A DNA stretch of 64,000 nt from Neorhodopirellula pilleata. Its GTDB lineage: Bacteria > Planctomycetota > Planctomycetia > Pirellulales > Pirellulaceae. Shown piece by piece: positions 1 to 9,457 of this stretch (the stretch's first letter is position 1; each line of letters begins with the position of its first letter). The notes beneath the pieces were generated by a model. The model did not search any database. It was given only the letters and a program-made list of their open reading frames with translations, and was not told the DNA's origin. The stretch is from the NCBI RefSeq assembly GCF_007859915.1, contig NZ_SJPM01000010.1, positions 128,743-192,742 on the forward strand, written 5' to 3'. A program made the translations under genes and the position numbers.

Positions 1-1
1 G

Positions 2-568
2 CCGTTCGTTTCCAAGCGAGAAACCGACGCCCCGGCACCACTGTCTCCTTATGCCGCCGCGAAACTTTCCGCCGAGAGTTATTGCGCGGCTTTCAATCGG
101 GAGTTCGACATTGAAACGGTGGTCCTGCGGTATTTCAACGTGTTCGGTCCCCGACAGGATCCTCAAAGCGAATACAGTGCCGTCATTCCCCGATTCGTTT
201 CAATGATTCTTTCGGGCGAGCGTCCGGTCATCTACGGCGACGGCCACCAATCACGCGATTTTGTGTACGTCGGTGACGTGGCCGACGCCAACCTATTGGC
301 CGCGACCCGGGAAGGAGTCGCCGGTGGGACCTTCAATATCGCCCGAGGCGAACGCACGACCCTGCTCGATTTGCTCGAAACTTTGCGTGAACTACTAGGC
401 CGTGACATCCAACCGATTCACGAGCCGGCGCGAGCCGGCGACGTGCGAGATTCGCTGGCGGATATCATTCAAGCCCGCCGTGAGTTAGGATTTGACCCAT
501 CGGTTAACATGACCGAAGGCCTAAGATCCAGCATCAACTACTACCGCGAACTCTGCACCGCCAATTAG
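2..568 (+). CDS. NAD-dependent epimerase/dehydratase, C-terminal part (5' end outside window)
   Basis: This is the C-terminal 188 residues of an extended short-chain dehydrogenase/reductase acting on nucleotide sugars, probably a UDP-sugar 4-epimerase. The frame is open from the first bases of the window, so the gene starts upstream. The active-site Tyr-x-x-x-Lys lies in SPYAAAK, and the substrate-binding stretch RYFNVFGPRQDP, the PVIYGDG segment and RDFVYVGDVADA are all as expected for the UDP-glucose/UDP-GlcNAc 4-epimerase branch. The Rossmann NAD site is outside the window. It would act in the cytoplasm on precursors of cell-surface polysaccharide. The exact sugar cannot be told from this part. 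Confidence 0.85.
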   Translation, partial: PFVSKRETDAPAPLSPYAAAKLSAESYCAAFNREFDIETVVLRYFNVFGPRQDPQSEYSAVIPRFVSMILSGERPVIYGDGHQSRDFVYVGDVADANLLAATREGVAGGTFNIARGERTTLLDLLETLRELLGRDIQPIHEPARAGDVRDSLADIIQARRELGFDPSVNMTEGLRSSINYYRELCTAN

Positions 569-614
569 TCGCCGCCAGTAACTCCTTCTCGCCTCTCGCC
601 ACTCGCTACTCGCT

Positions 615-1751
615 ATGTCGTCTCTGACCGTTCGACGCGTTCAGACGCGACAAGACATGCGGGCCTTTCTCGAGGTTCCACGATCCATCTATCAAGATGA
701 TCCGCACTGGGTCCGGCCGCTGTCGGCGGAAGTCAAGACGCGACTGAACCCAAAGAAAAACCCGTACTTTCAACATGCAAACGTGGCCATGTTTGTGGCC
801 CACCGTGGTGAGGTGGCGGTCGGTCGCATCACCGCCCAAGTTTGTGAACTGACGCAACAGCACCAAGGCTTGGGGACCGGTCACTTCGGCTTCTTTGAGG
901 CGGACGATTCATCCGAAACCGCGACGGCACTTTTTCATAGTGCCCAAGAGTGGCTTCGTGATCAAGGCATGACGCGTATGGTCGGACCCTTTAATCTGTC
1001 GATCAACGAAGAAGCTGGTCTGCTTGTCGATGGATTTCATCGACCTCCGTTCATCTTCATGAGTCACAATCCGGCGTACTACGAGGGTCTGTTTACCGGT
1101 CAAGGTTTGACCAAAGAGATTGACGTTTATGCTTACTATCTCGACATCTCACAACCCTATCCGGCCAGGATCGAACGGATCATGCGGGCCGCGTCGCGGG
1201 ACACGCAGATCACGCTACGCAACGTTGATAAACAAAATCTCGAGAAAGAACTCAATCTGTTGCTGGAATTGTTCAACGACTCGTGGGCGGACAACTGGGG
1301 GCACGTTCCCATGACGACTCCCGAGGTCGACGACCTCGCCATGTTGGTGCGTCGTTTGTTTACCACCGATGCTGTTGTCCTGGCCGAGATCGACGGGCAA
1401 TGCGCGGGTTTCATCGTCGTAATCCCCAACCTGAATGAACTTACCGCCGACTTCGACGGCAAGTTGTTCCCAATCAATTGGATGAAGCTGATGTACCGTC
1501 TTCAGCGTCGGCAATGCACATCCGTCCGAGTTCCGCTGATGGGCATCGCCCGCAAGTATCAAAGCACACGAACCGGAGCCGCGATCGCATTCTCGATGAT
1601 TGACCGCTGTCGACGGGCAAGCGTCGAAAAAGGCGCGATTCATTGTGAGATGTCATGGATCTTGGAATCCAATCAAGCGATGCGTTCGATCCTGGATGCG
1701 TCCGGTTCGGTGCTCGACAAAACCTACCGGCTTTTTTCCAAAGCGATATGA
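615..1751 (+). CDS. GNAT-like N-acetyltransferase family protein (YghO-like)
   Basis: A 378-residue cytoplasmic protein resembling the YghO-type group of GNAT-fold proteins. These have an N-terminal half starting with a VPRSIYQDDPHWVRPL-type segment and a conserved GPFNLSINEEAGLLVDGF region, seen here at about residues 135-152. No signal peptide or membrane segment is visible. The substrate is not known from sequence. The ATG start lies 46 nt after the epimerase gene, in a CTC-rich spacer with repeated TCGCCACTCGCTACTCGCT-like text, so the two may share a transcript. Its last 28 bases overlap the convergent GH10 gene. Assignment to the GNAT fold is from family resemblance. Confidence 0.7.
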   Translation: MSSLTVRRVQTRQDMRAFLEVPRSIYQDDPHWVRPLSAEVKTRLNPKKNPYFQHANVAMFVAHRGEVAVGRITAQVCELTQQHQGLGTGHFGFFEADDSSETATALFHSAQEWLRDQGMTRMVGPFNLSINEEAGLLVDGFHRPPFIFMSHNPAYYEGLFTGQGLTKEIDVYAYYLDISQPYPARIERIMRAASRDTQITLRNVDKQNLEKELNLLLELFNDSWADNWGHVPMTTPEVDDLAMLVRRLFTTDAVVLAEIDGQCAGFIVVIPNLNELTADFDGKLFPINWMKLMYRLQRRQCTSVRVPLMGIARKYQSTRTGAAIAFSMIDRCRRASVEKGAIHCEMSWILESNQAMRSILDASGSVLDKTYRLFSKAI

Positions 1752-3772
1752 TCCAAAAGGACTTGACCATGGGGACGCAGTTTCCATTGGGTCGTCCACA
1801 TCGCCGCGCCCTCGCTGCTGCGCCAGTGTTCGCCTTCCCAAAACCCCCAAACGATGAATGCGGTGACCGCCGGATGGGCGGCGCAAAGGTCGAGGAAATC
1901 GCGAGTGAAGTCAGCTTGGGTTTGGTCATCGATCGCCACGTTGTCGATATCGAACTCGGTAATGTGAAGTTGCCAACCGTAGGCGGCGAAACGATCAAGC
2001 ACCTCGCCGATGCCATCGATCGAAGGAAGCTGCTGACTCTTAAAATGACTTTGGAATCCGATGCCGTCGATGGGAACTTGGTGATCGATGAATTGCTCGA
2101 CCACGCTTGCTAGCGGAGCCGCGTTTTGATGTGTCGGACTGCTCAGGACTTGGTCTTCGTTGATGAAGAACTTCGTTGCCGGATGGGCTAACGTGCGAGC
2201 CTCTCGAATCGCCGCCCGCAAGAACTCCCATCCCGTGATGTCCCACATTTGATCGTAAAGGATCGGATGATTGACCACATCCCATTCCGAGATGATCGGT
2301 CGGTCGGAATCGCCGATCGTGCCATTGAGCCCCACTAGCGAGTTATTGCGTACGTGCTCGGCAACACGATTTCGCAAATAGAACACACCCGCTTGTTCAC
2401 CCTCGGATTCAAGAGTGCGTTGGTAAGTCTTCCACAGATCCGGAGGTGAGGGCCAGCCGACCGGATCACCCCACATTACGCTGTGCCCGCGCAGTTTCAG
2501 TTTGTTTCGGACCGCCCATGCGGCCATTTCGGTCGCCGGTGCGGGGTTGTTGACCCACATCGCCCATTGCTGAGAGTTCTCGTCGGTGATGCGATCAAAA
2601 TATCTTAACACGATCGATCGGTAACGCTCCGCATCGCTTGTCGTCGACTTCCGGCCGGCACCTGCATTTGCGGCACTAGGGGAAACCCATTTCGCGTTCA
2701 CGGCGGTACCGATCTCGTATTGGGTTTTGTCGCTCGACGCTCGCTCGGTACGCCACGCGGCATCCACGTCGCGACCTTCGTAACTGTGGATCGGTTTAGG
2801 CAAGCCGAAATCCCACCCGCGACCAAAATTCCAAAGACGCCAATCCGCCAACGCGATTCGCTGTCGTCCGTGGCCCAATCGGAAACTCAACGATGATCGC
2901 CCCAACGGAAGGTTTGAACTCATTGTGACGCGAAACAGATATGGTCGCCAACGTCCGGTCAAATCAAACGTTTGTTCTTCCCCATCGTAATTTCCGCCAT
3001 CGACTTGCAATCGCACCGTCAACCGGGCCGGTGCATTGTCGGCAGGGAGATCCGACCTGGTTCCTTTGGCAAAGAAACAAACCAAGACCTCGTCGCCTTC
3101 GCTAAACGTTCGAGGCAATCTCCAAACCGCCCCGGCGTCCCACGGATTGGTGTGCGAGCCAACGAGGATCTCGGTCGCCTTCGAAAACGGCAGATCAGCC
3201 TCGTCGACGTTGATGGCCGATACCTGCATGTCGCCGACCCAATCGGGTTGCCGATCGGACGGTCCGATCACAAGACCATTGGACCGCGCCGATCGCGAAA
3301 CCTCGCCCGCGATCGTGATGACAACCGAACGAGTGCTCGGCGGCCCCAATTGGTAGCCATCAGCGGCCTTCAATTCCAACCGGACGGATTCGGGGCCTTC
3401 GCCGACGTCATCATCGATCGGCTTGATGAACACCCGAGCGAACCGCTGTCCCGGTTCGAAATGAACTCGCACGTCGGAAGGCTCGTTCTCCGAACGACTC
3501 GTGGTGATTGGTATGATTGGCGCTAACGTATAGTCGACGTCGTAGGTTGCGGTTCCCTTAATATGCAAGATCACGTCGAGCGATTCGCTGAGATCGCCGT
3601 CACGGACCACGGCAACGCGTCCTCCGATCGCGAAATGTTCCGCTTCATGCGTTTCGCTGACCTCGGCGTGCAGTCGCACGGTCGCCGGTCCCGCCTCAAC
3701 CAGTCTCCCGTCAACCGGTCCTGCGACTAAACATGCGACCGCCAAGCAAACCATCCATCGCATCGCATTCAT
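1724..3772 (-). CDS. Exported GH10 (endo-xylanase-like) protein with Calx-beta domain and altered acid/base residue
   Basis: A 682-residue secreted protein. Residues 1-28 form a signal peptide; about 29-150 resemble a Calx-beta domain (DVDY, FEPGQ and DDDVGEGPESV motifs); about 155-320 form a beta-rich module like a carbohydrate-binding domain; about 375-675 form a GH10 barrel. GH10 marks are TDEN near the first conserved Asn/Glu site, LRGHSVMWG, and the nucleophile Glu606 in HITEFD. The usual acid/base site, normally VVNE, reads WDVVNHP, so Glu is replaced by His502. The codon CAT is clear in the sequence. It may therefore be a non-hydrolytic or mechanistically altered relative rather than an active xylanase. 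It stands alone, convergent with the GNAT-like gene. Confidence 0.85.
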   Translation of the reverse strand: MNAMRWMVCLAVACLVAGPVDGRLVEAGPATVRLHAEVSETHEAEHFAIGGRVAVVRDGDLSESLDVILHIKGTATYDVDYTLAPIIPITTSRSENEPSDVRVHFEPGQRFARVFIKPIDDDVGEGPESVRLELKAADGYQLGPPSTRSVVITIAGEVSRSARSNGLVIGPSDRQPDWVGDMQVSAINVDEADLPFSKATEILVGSHTNPWDAGAVWRLPRTFSEGDEVLVCFFAKGTRSDLPADNAPARLTVRLQVDGGNYDGEEQTFDLTGRWRPYLFRVTMSSNLPLGRSSLSFRLGHGRQRIALADWRLWNFGRGWDFGLPKPIHSYEGRDVDAAWRTERASSDKTQYEIGTAVNAKWVSPSAANAGAGRKSTTSDAERYRSIVLRYFDRITDENSQQWAMWVNNPAPATEMAAWAVRNKLKLRGHSVMWGDPVGWPSPPDLWKTYQRTLESEGEQAGVFYLRNRVAEHVRNNSLVGLNGTIGDSDRPIISEWDVVNHPILYDQMWDITGWEFLRAAIREARTLAHPATKFFINEDQVLSSPTHQNAAPLASVVEQFIDHQVPIDGIGFQSHFKSQQLPSIDGIGEVLDRFAAYGWQLHITEFDIDNVAIDDQTQADFTRDFLDLCAAHPAVTAFIVWGFWEGEHWRSSEGAAMWTTQWKLRPHGQVLLDHIALEKSR

Positions 3773-3805
3773 CCCTTATCGTTCGACTTTACACTGTCTG
3801 ATCGC

Positions 3806-6154
3806 CTATCCGGTCACCAAACGTTTCAGAGACGGATCCTTGACAAGATGGCCCGAGACGATTCGGTCGGCAAGGGCGTCATTGCTTTCGATAGCGTCGT
3901 GGACCTGCGTGGTTCGATGGATTCCGATGAGGCAAGCCAGCGACACGCCCACACCACAGGCGGTCCAAATCCAATGGTATTCCGGTGCTCCGCTGATCGC
4001 GTCGACTCGCAGAAAGTCATTCACAACGGGTAAATCCAAGTCAACAATTCGGCCGAGGGAGACCGACAAAGCATTGTTGCCGAAGTGGATCATGATCCCC
4101 GGCAATACACTACCCGTCCGCAGCGCCACCCAGCCCAGCAGCACGCCCATGATCGACGCGGAAATGGATTGTTGCAAAACGCCGTGAGAGATACCGAACA
4201 TAAACGCCGTTACGACAACCGCCCGCACGGGGCTTTGGTTACGGAGCAAGCCGCCGAAAATGAAACCACGAAAAGCAAGCTCTTCACAAACGGCGGGCAA
4301 CGCCGCCATCAACAAGATCACCGACAACCAAGGTGCCGACGCGACTTGCTCGCCGAACGGTCGCATCTGTTCGAGTGCCTGCGGACTGATGGGATACATG
4401 TAGCTGACCAAAGACGCCACTTGCAGGTACAACGGGTGCAACATCACCGATAACAAACCCACTAGCGACCACGTTCGCCACGAACATCCGGTCATTCGCA
4501 AACTGGATTTCAGTGACGTGGTCATCATCGTCGCCATCAACAACGTCGGCGCGAGGATGAATCCGATCTGCGGTACATAAATCAACATCGCAATGCCACT
4601 GAAGGTGGTAGGCATTTCCGTCACGGCGAGTTTGCCAAAGAACAGCGCGACCAAGATAATCGTACCGCAACCGAGTGCCAGCGCCGGCGTTGCGGCACGT
4701 TGGCGGTCTCGCCACAAGTGACGCATCCACGCGCCAAGTTCCCATTGATCGCCGTCGCCGAACAAGACCGCTTCGGATTCGAATTGCCGCTTCGCCCAAC
4801 GCGTCGCCGCGAACAAGCATCCGGCCGTAACCAACGCCACCGTCGGCAAATACGTCAACGCTTCAAAGTGATGGCCTTCAACGAGACTACGCACGAGTAA
4901 GAACATTCCGGTAACGGGAATCAAACTCGTTCCCAAGTTCAAGTTCGTACCCGGCAACATCGGCAATAGGACCAACGGCAACGTGACCATCATCAGCGGC
5001 ATCAGATAATACTGACCTTCCTTGCTACTGCGCGCCATCGCCGCCACGGCCAGCGCCAAAGCGCTAAAAAGAGCCGACAGAGGGACAAGCGCGACCAGCA
5101 ACCACAGCATCGGCACCAACGGCGGCGAACCCATCGAACCGCCATCCGGGCCGATGCCGATCTGGTTGAACACGAAGGAACTGGTCACCAGCATCGAGCT
5201 AGCGTTCAAGATCGCCGTCATCATACTGAACGACATGACCGCGCCGAGTTTGCCCCAGACGATCTCGCCACGCAGCGCGGGGCTGCACAGGAGTGTTTCA
5301 AGGGTGCCACGCTCTTTTTCCCCAGCAACTAAATCGATTGCAGGATAGAAGGCACCCGTCATCGCCCACACGAGCATAATGAATGGCAACAGTTTGCTCC
5401 AAAATGCCGCTTCTCGCGTGCGCTCTGGAGCAATATCGACGTCATTGATTTTGAAAGGATCTAAAAGCGAAAGCTCGACGCCCGCATCGGCAAGCCGACT
5501 TCTCACCCACGTCCCTCGCCAACGATTGAGAATCCCGGTAACCCGATCTTTTGCCACCATCGATTGGTCGGAAGCAATGTTGTAAAACAACCCAACGGCG
5601 GGCCCTGTCGTTGCACCGACCTCGACGTCTTGTCGCAGCGGCGCGGTCACGCACACGACGCAATCGAAGACTTGATCACGAACCCAACGCCGCGCCTGGT
5701 CGTCCAGATCAGCGGATTGCGCAAGATCTTCGGCGCGGTATGCGAATACATCAATCGTCGACCCCGACTCCCACAATGATCGGGTGAATTCGTATTTTTC
5801 CGTTCCCCCATCGCTCGGCGTCGTCTGAGAGTCATTCTCGGAATCTCGTCGGACCTGAACGAGCAGGGGTTCGACGCCGGATTGATTCTTCAGCTCGATA
5901 GACTGGTCGTTGACATGTTCCAAACCAACGACGCAAACCGAAATGGTGTGCTGACGCGTGAACTGGGCGATCTGCAATAACAGCATCCCGACGAGTGGAT
6001 ACAACAGCATCGGCAAGATTGCGATCGTGAATAGCGTCCGACGATCCCGCAACTGGTCTCGCATCTCCCGAAAATAGATCAAACGGATCGCGCTTAATCG
6101 AGATCGCCCGGCCAACATCGCTTGACGACGTTTTTGCTGAGAAGAATCACTCAT
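3806..6154 (-). CDS. ABC-2 type permease fused to CPBP intramembrane protease
   Basis: A 782-residue membrane protein. The N-terminal half (to about residue 450) is a NatB-like ABC-2 permease, with a membrane helix near residues 38-60, a long extracytoplasmic domain, then several helices around VAGEKERGTLETLL, which is typical of this permease family. After more helices, the C-terminal 250 residues form a CPBP (Abi/Rce1-type) protease domain: Glu624-Glu625 in CEELAFRG (EExxxR), then SHGVLQQ and HFGNNAL. The start codon overlaps the stop of the ATPase gene by 4 nt, so the two form one exporter unit. Substrate unknown; NatAB relatives are linked to cation or peptide export. The protease half could process a passenger, which is inference. 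Confidence 0.88.
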   Translation of the reverse strand: MSDSSQQKRRQAMLAGRSRLSAIRLIYFREMRDQLRDRRTLFTIAILPMLLYPLVGMLLLQIAQFTRQHTISVCVVGLEHVNDQSIELKNQSGVEPLLVQVRRDSENDSQTTPSDGGTEKYEFTRSLWESGSTIDVFAYRAEDLAQSADLDDQARRWVRDQVFDCVVCVTAPLRQDVEVGATTGPAVGLFYNIASDQSMVAKDRVTGILNRWRGTWVRSRLADAGVELSLLDPFKINDVDIAPERTREAAFWSKLLPFIMLVWAMTGAFYPAIDLVAGEKERGTLETLLCSPALRGEIVWGKLGAVMSFSMMTAILNASSMLVTSSFVFNQIGIGPDGGSMGSPPLVPMLWLLVALVPLSALFSALALAVAAMARSSKEGQYYLMPLMMVTLPLVLLPMLPGTNLNLGTSLIPVTGMFLLVRSLVEGHHFEALTYLPTVALVTAGCLFAATRWAKRQFESEAVLFGDGDQWELGAWMRHLWRDRQRAATPALALGCGTIILVALFFGKLAVTEMPTTFSGIAMLIYVPQIGFILAPTLLMATMMTTSLKSSLRMTGCSWRTWSLVGLLSVMLHPLYLQVASLVSYMYPISPQALEQMRPFGEQVASAPWLSVILLMAALPAVCEELAFRGFIFGGLLRNQSPVRAVVVTAFMFGISHGVLQQSISASIMGVLLGWVALRTGSVLPGIMIHFGNNALSVSLGRIVDLDLPVVNDFLRVDAISGAPEYHWIWTACGVGVSLACLIGIHRTTQVHDAIESNDALADRIVSGHLVKDPSLKRLVTG

Positions 6155-6951
6155 CGGACCGCCTCCATGACTGCCGATGACGAATCGTCGCTTTCATCGA
6201 TCGTGTGCCGTTCGTTCTCGTGTGCGCTGAGCAGTGAGAAGAATAGTTCTTCGAAGTTGTCTTCTTGGTGACGAGACGTTAACTCGCCGAGCGTGCCCGT
6301 GTCGAGAATTCGTCCCTGGTGCATGATCGCGATTCGATCACAAAGACGCTCGACCTCGCTCATGATATGGGTGGAAAAAATCAAGCATTTCCCGGCCATC
6401 CGCAAGTCGCGAATCACTTCAAGTAGATTACGAGCGACCAAGACATCGAGCCCCAACGTCGCTTCGTCAAAAATCAATACCGGTGGGTCGTGCACGAGCG
6501 CACGAGCGATGGAAACCTTCTGCCGCATTCCCGTAGACATCTTGCCGCCGGGGACGTCACGAAATTCATTCATCCGCAGTTGTTCGAATAGCTTTTCCAA
6601 TCGTTCGTCAAGCGTTTCGTTAGTCATACCATGAAGCTTGCCGAAATATTCGACCATCTCCCATGCGGTCATGCGATCGTAGATCGCCGTATTGTTACTG
6701 ACAAATCCGATGCGGCGTCGGACTTCGGCCGGCTCGTAGGCAACATCGTATCCGTCGATCGTTGCGATTCCGGAAGACGGTCTCAGCACTGTCGATAAAA
6801 TCCTTAAGACCGTCGTTTTTCCGGCACCGTTGGGGCCAAGCAGACCGAAAATCTCGCCTGGACGAACGGTAAAGGAAACTTGGTCGACCGCCCGAAAACG
6901 TCCACGGCGAAGATCCTCGTAGGTTTTCGTGAGGTGTTGAACATGAATCAT
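6151..6951 (-). CDS. ABC transporter ATP-binding protein, NatA-like
   Basis: A 266-residue cytoplasmic ATPase that powers the fused permease encoded next. Walker A is GPNGAGKTT (about residues 39-47), the signature is MSTGMRQK instead of LSGGQ, as often seen in NatA-type exporters, and Walker B is VLIFDEAT followed by a D-loop and the H-loop STHIMSE. The ATG start follows a 376-nt gap divergent from pta, so it is first in a two-gene operon. Its stop overlaps the next start (ATGA). Export of sodium, drugs or peptides is possible and is not settled by sequence. Confidence 0.92.
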   Translation of the reverse strand: MIHVQHLTKTYEDLRRGRFRAVDQVSFTVRPGEIFGLLGPNGAGKTTVLRILSTVLRPSSGIATIDGYDVAYEPAEVRRRIGFVSNNTAIYDRMTAWEMVEYFGKLHGMTNETLDERLEKLFEQLRMNEFRDVPGGKMSTGMRQKVSIARALVHDPPVLIFDEATLGLDVLVARNLLEVIRDLRMAGKCLIFSTHIMSEVERLCDRIAIMHQGRILDTGTLGELTSRHQEDNFEELFFSLLSAHENERHTIDESDDSSSAVMEAVR

Positions 6952-7327
6952 GAAGAGGGTACCGGCGAGAGATGGTGGCGCACCGCGATCCTTGCCACGA
7001 ACGGTCCCATCCGAACGAGTGCGCGAAACGCCTTCAGGTAACGGTAAGCTTCAAAATGTGTCGACGAAAGATTTCCCCGATGACTTCCCGATCAACAGCA
7101 TCAATCCGACCTTGCCGTGTTCGGATTATGCCGGTTAAAGCGAATCGATCCGCTGTTCCGCAGCATTGCCCTTCTGTCGCCAAACCGTGACGTTAGAGTT
7201 CCCTCAATCATGGATGAGGACGCGGGTGCTAGCCGTTGATTGAACAAGGCGACGACAGGATCAAATCGGATGAGGTTGCCATCAATTGGTCACGACGATC
7301 TACTAGAGACTTTCCCTTCCTCGCGAG
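6952..7327. other. Divergent intergenic region, no gene seen
   Basis: A 376-nt gap between the divergent natA-like and pta genes. It must hold the promoters for both. Short open frames in it have no coding character. No hairpin or repeat of the families found elsewhere was seen. Confidence 0.5.
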
Positions 7328-9457
7328 GTGAGTTCAGTGAACGGCAATAGTCTATACGTCGCCACGAATTCGAACGCGACCGGCAAACGCATGGTCGCAT
7401 TGGGAATGATGGAGCTCGCCTGTCGGCGGTTCGGCCGCGTCTCTTTTTTCCGTCCGGTCGTTCGAGTGAGTCCGGCGGAGGACCAGAGCATCCGCTTGAT
7501 GCGTTCGCGTTACGCGTTACCGACTTCGGCAGAGCAGATGTCTGGCGTGACGCGGGCGCAAGCCCGCCAATTGTTATCCGAAGATCGATATGAACAGTTG
7601 ATCCAATTGATCCAGCAGCGATTCAAAGCATTGGAGGCGGAGGCCGATTTCGTCGTCGTCGAAGGCACTAGTTTTCAAGGTTTGGCACCGGAACTGGAGT
7701 TCGAACTCAATGCCGACATCGCCGTCAATCTGGGGTCCCGAATCTTGTCGGTATATGGCATGGGGGCTCGCTCGGTCGAGGACACCGTTCAGTCGGCAAT
7801 GATCGGCAACGATAGCTTTCTCGATCACGGCGGCGTGTTGATCGCGACGGTGATCAATCAGGTGCCTGAAGTTCATGCGGATTCCTTGAGAATGGCGGCG
7901 ACGGCGTCGGTTTTAATCGATCACGGCCCTCTTTATTTTTTGCCGGAAGAGCCGCAGCTTCGTCATCCGACGATTCGCGAAATTCAAGTAGGCGTTGGTG
8001 CGAAGTTACTCTACGGCAACGAAGCGATGCTCGACCGCGAAGTGACGCGCCGCAAAGTTGCGGCGATGCAATTACCAGGGTTTCTCGAGCGATTGTCTCC
8101 TGCAAGTTTGGTCATCACACCGGGCGATCGTAGCGACATCATCGTCGGTTGTTTGCTTGCCGGAACCGTCCCGGAAGGCCCGACGCCGGCTGCCGTCTTG
8201 TTGACCGGCGGGATCGAGCCGGCCCCTTCGGTCGCTCGATTGATTCGATACTCCGCTTCGCTTCCAGTTCTGATTTGCGACACCGACACTTACACGACCG
8301 CATCCCTCGCTTCGGAAGTGCGGGCGGAAATAGGTGACCATTCGCCACGCAAGATCGAAACAGCGTTGGGTGTTTTCGAAAAGAACGTCAACGTCGATGA
8401 ACTCGCTGACAGACTACAAACGCGATCTCCCGGACGAATCACCCCGATGCTATTCGAGCATTCGCTAATCGAGCGGGCTCGGCAACACCGAGCCCGGATC
8501 GTTCTGCCCGAAGGTTGTGAGCCTCGAATTCTCCAAGCGGCTGACGTGTTGTGCCGTCGTGACGTTGCCGACTTAGTGCTCTTGGGCGATCCGAATCAGA
8601 TTCGGGAAGTCGCTTCGCGAGTCGGCGCGACCTTGCCGAAGTCTCATGTAGAGATCATCGATCCAGCGACGAGTCCTCTGCGAGAATCCTTCGCGGAGAC
8701 TTACTTTGAAATTCGTCAACACAAAGGCATGACCAAGGACGTTGCCAGAGATCGGATGTTGGATGTGAATTACTTTGGAACGATGATGGTCCATAACGGT
8801 TTGGCAGGCGGACTAGTATCCGGAGCGATTCACACGACCGCCAACACGATCCGCCCGGCGTTCGAATTTATCAAAACGAAGACGGGAGTGGACTTGGTCA
8901 GCAGTGTCTTCTTGATGTGTTTGAAAGAGGGAGTTTTGGTATTCGGAGATTGCGCCATCGTCCCGAATCCGACCGCCGAACAACTCGCCGAGATCGCCAT
9001 CAGCAGTGCCGCAACGGCATCGCAATTCGGCATCGAACCTCGGGTCGCGATGCTCTCCTACTCGACCGGCCAAAGCGGCCAAGGAAAGGACGTCGAGAAG
9101 GTCCGTCGGGCGACCGAGATTCTGCGTCAGTCGCAACCCGACCTGCTTGTCGAAGGTCCGCTACAATATGACGCCGCCGTGGACCCAAGGGTGGCGGCCA
9201 CTAAAATGCCCGATAATCCGGTCGCCGGAAAAGCCACCGTATTGATCTTTCCGGATTTGAATACGGGCAATAATCTCTACAAAGCTGTCCAGCGATCAGC
9301 CAACGCGATCGCAATCGGTCCGGTCCTACAGGGGCTCAACCGACCGGTCAATGATTTATCACGAGGTTGCACCGTCAAGGACATTGTCAACACCGTCGCC
9401 ATCACCGCCATTCAGTCGCATGTCCACCACTGCCAAGATACCGGAGCGATCGAGTGA
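7328..9457 (+). CDS. pta: Phosphate acetyltransferase (long form)
   Basis: Converts acetyl-CoA and phosphate to acetyl phosphate and CoA in acetate overflow or assimilation. At 709 residues it is the long form: an N-terminal P-loop/BioD-like domain (NSNATGKRMVALGMM near residues 12-26, in place of a strict Walker A), a central DRTGG domain (about 215-330), and a C-terminal catalytic PTA domain (about 385-700) with the conserved NYFGTMMVHNGLAGGLVSGA-type segment and SYSTGQSGQG. The start is GTG, chosen because it gives the family's N-terminus. Its stop overlaps the GTG start of ackA by 4 nt, so the pathway's two enzymes are translationally coupled. Confidence 0.93.
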   Translation: MSSVNGNSLYVATNSNATGKRMVALGMMELACRRFGRVSFFRPVVRVSPAEDQSIRLMRSRYALPTSAEQMSGVTRAQARQLLSEDRYEQLIQLIQQRFKALEAEADFVVVEGTSFQGLAPELEFELNADIAVNLGSRILSVYGMGARSVEDTVQSAMIGNDSFLDHGGVLIATVINQVPEVHADSLRMAATASVLIDHGPLYFLPEEPQLRHPTIREIQVGVGAKLLYGNEAMLDREVTRRKVAAMQLPGFLERLSPASLVITPGDRSDIIVGCLLAGTVPEGPTPAAVLLTGGIEPAPSVARLIRYSASLPVLICDTDTYTTASLASEVRAEIGDHSPRKIETALGVFEKNVNVDELADRLQTRSPGRITPMLFEHSLIERARQHRARIVLPEGCEPRILQAADVLCRRDVADLVLLGDPNQIREVASRVGATLPKSHVEIIDPATSPLRESFAETYFEIRQHKGMTKDVARDRMLDVNYFGTMMVHNGLAGGLVSGAIHTTANTIRPAFEFIKTKTGVDLVSSVFLMCLKEGVLVFGDCAIVPNPTAEQLAEIAISSAATASQFGIEPRVAMLSYSTGQSGQGKDVEKVRRATEILRQSQPDLLVEGPLQYDAAVDPRVAATKMPDNPVAGKATVLIFPDLNTGNNLYKAVQRSANAIAIGPVLQGLNRPVNDLSRGCTVKDIVNTVAITAIQSHVHHCQDTGAIE

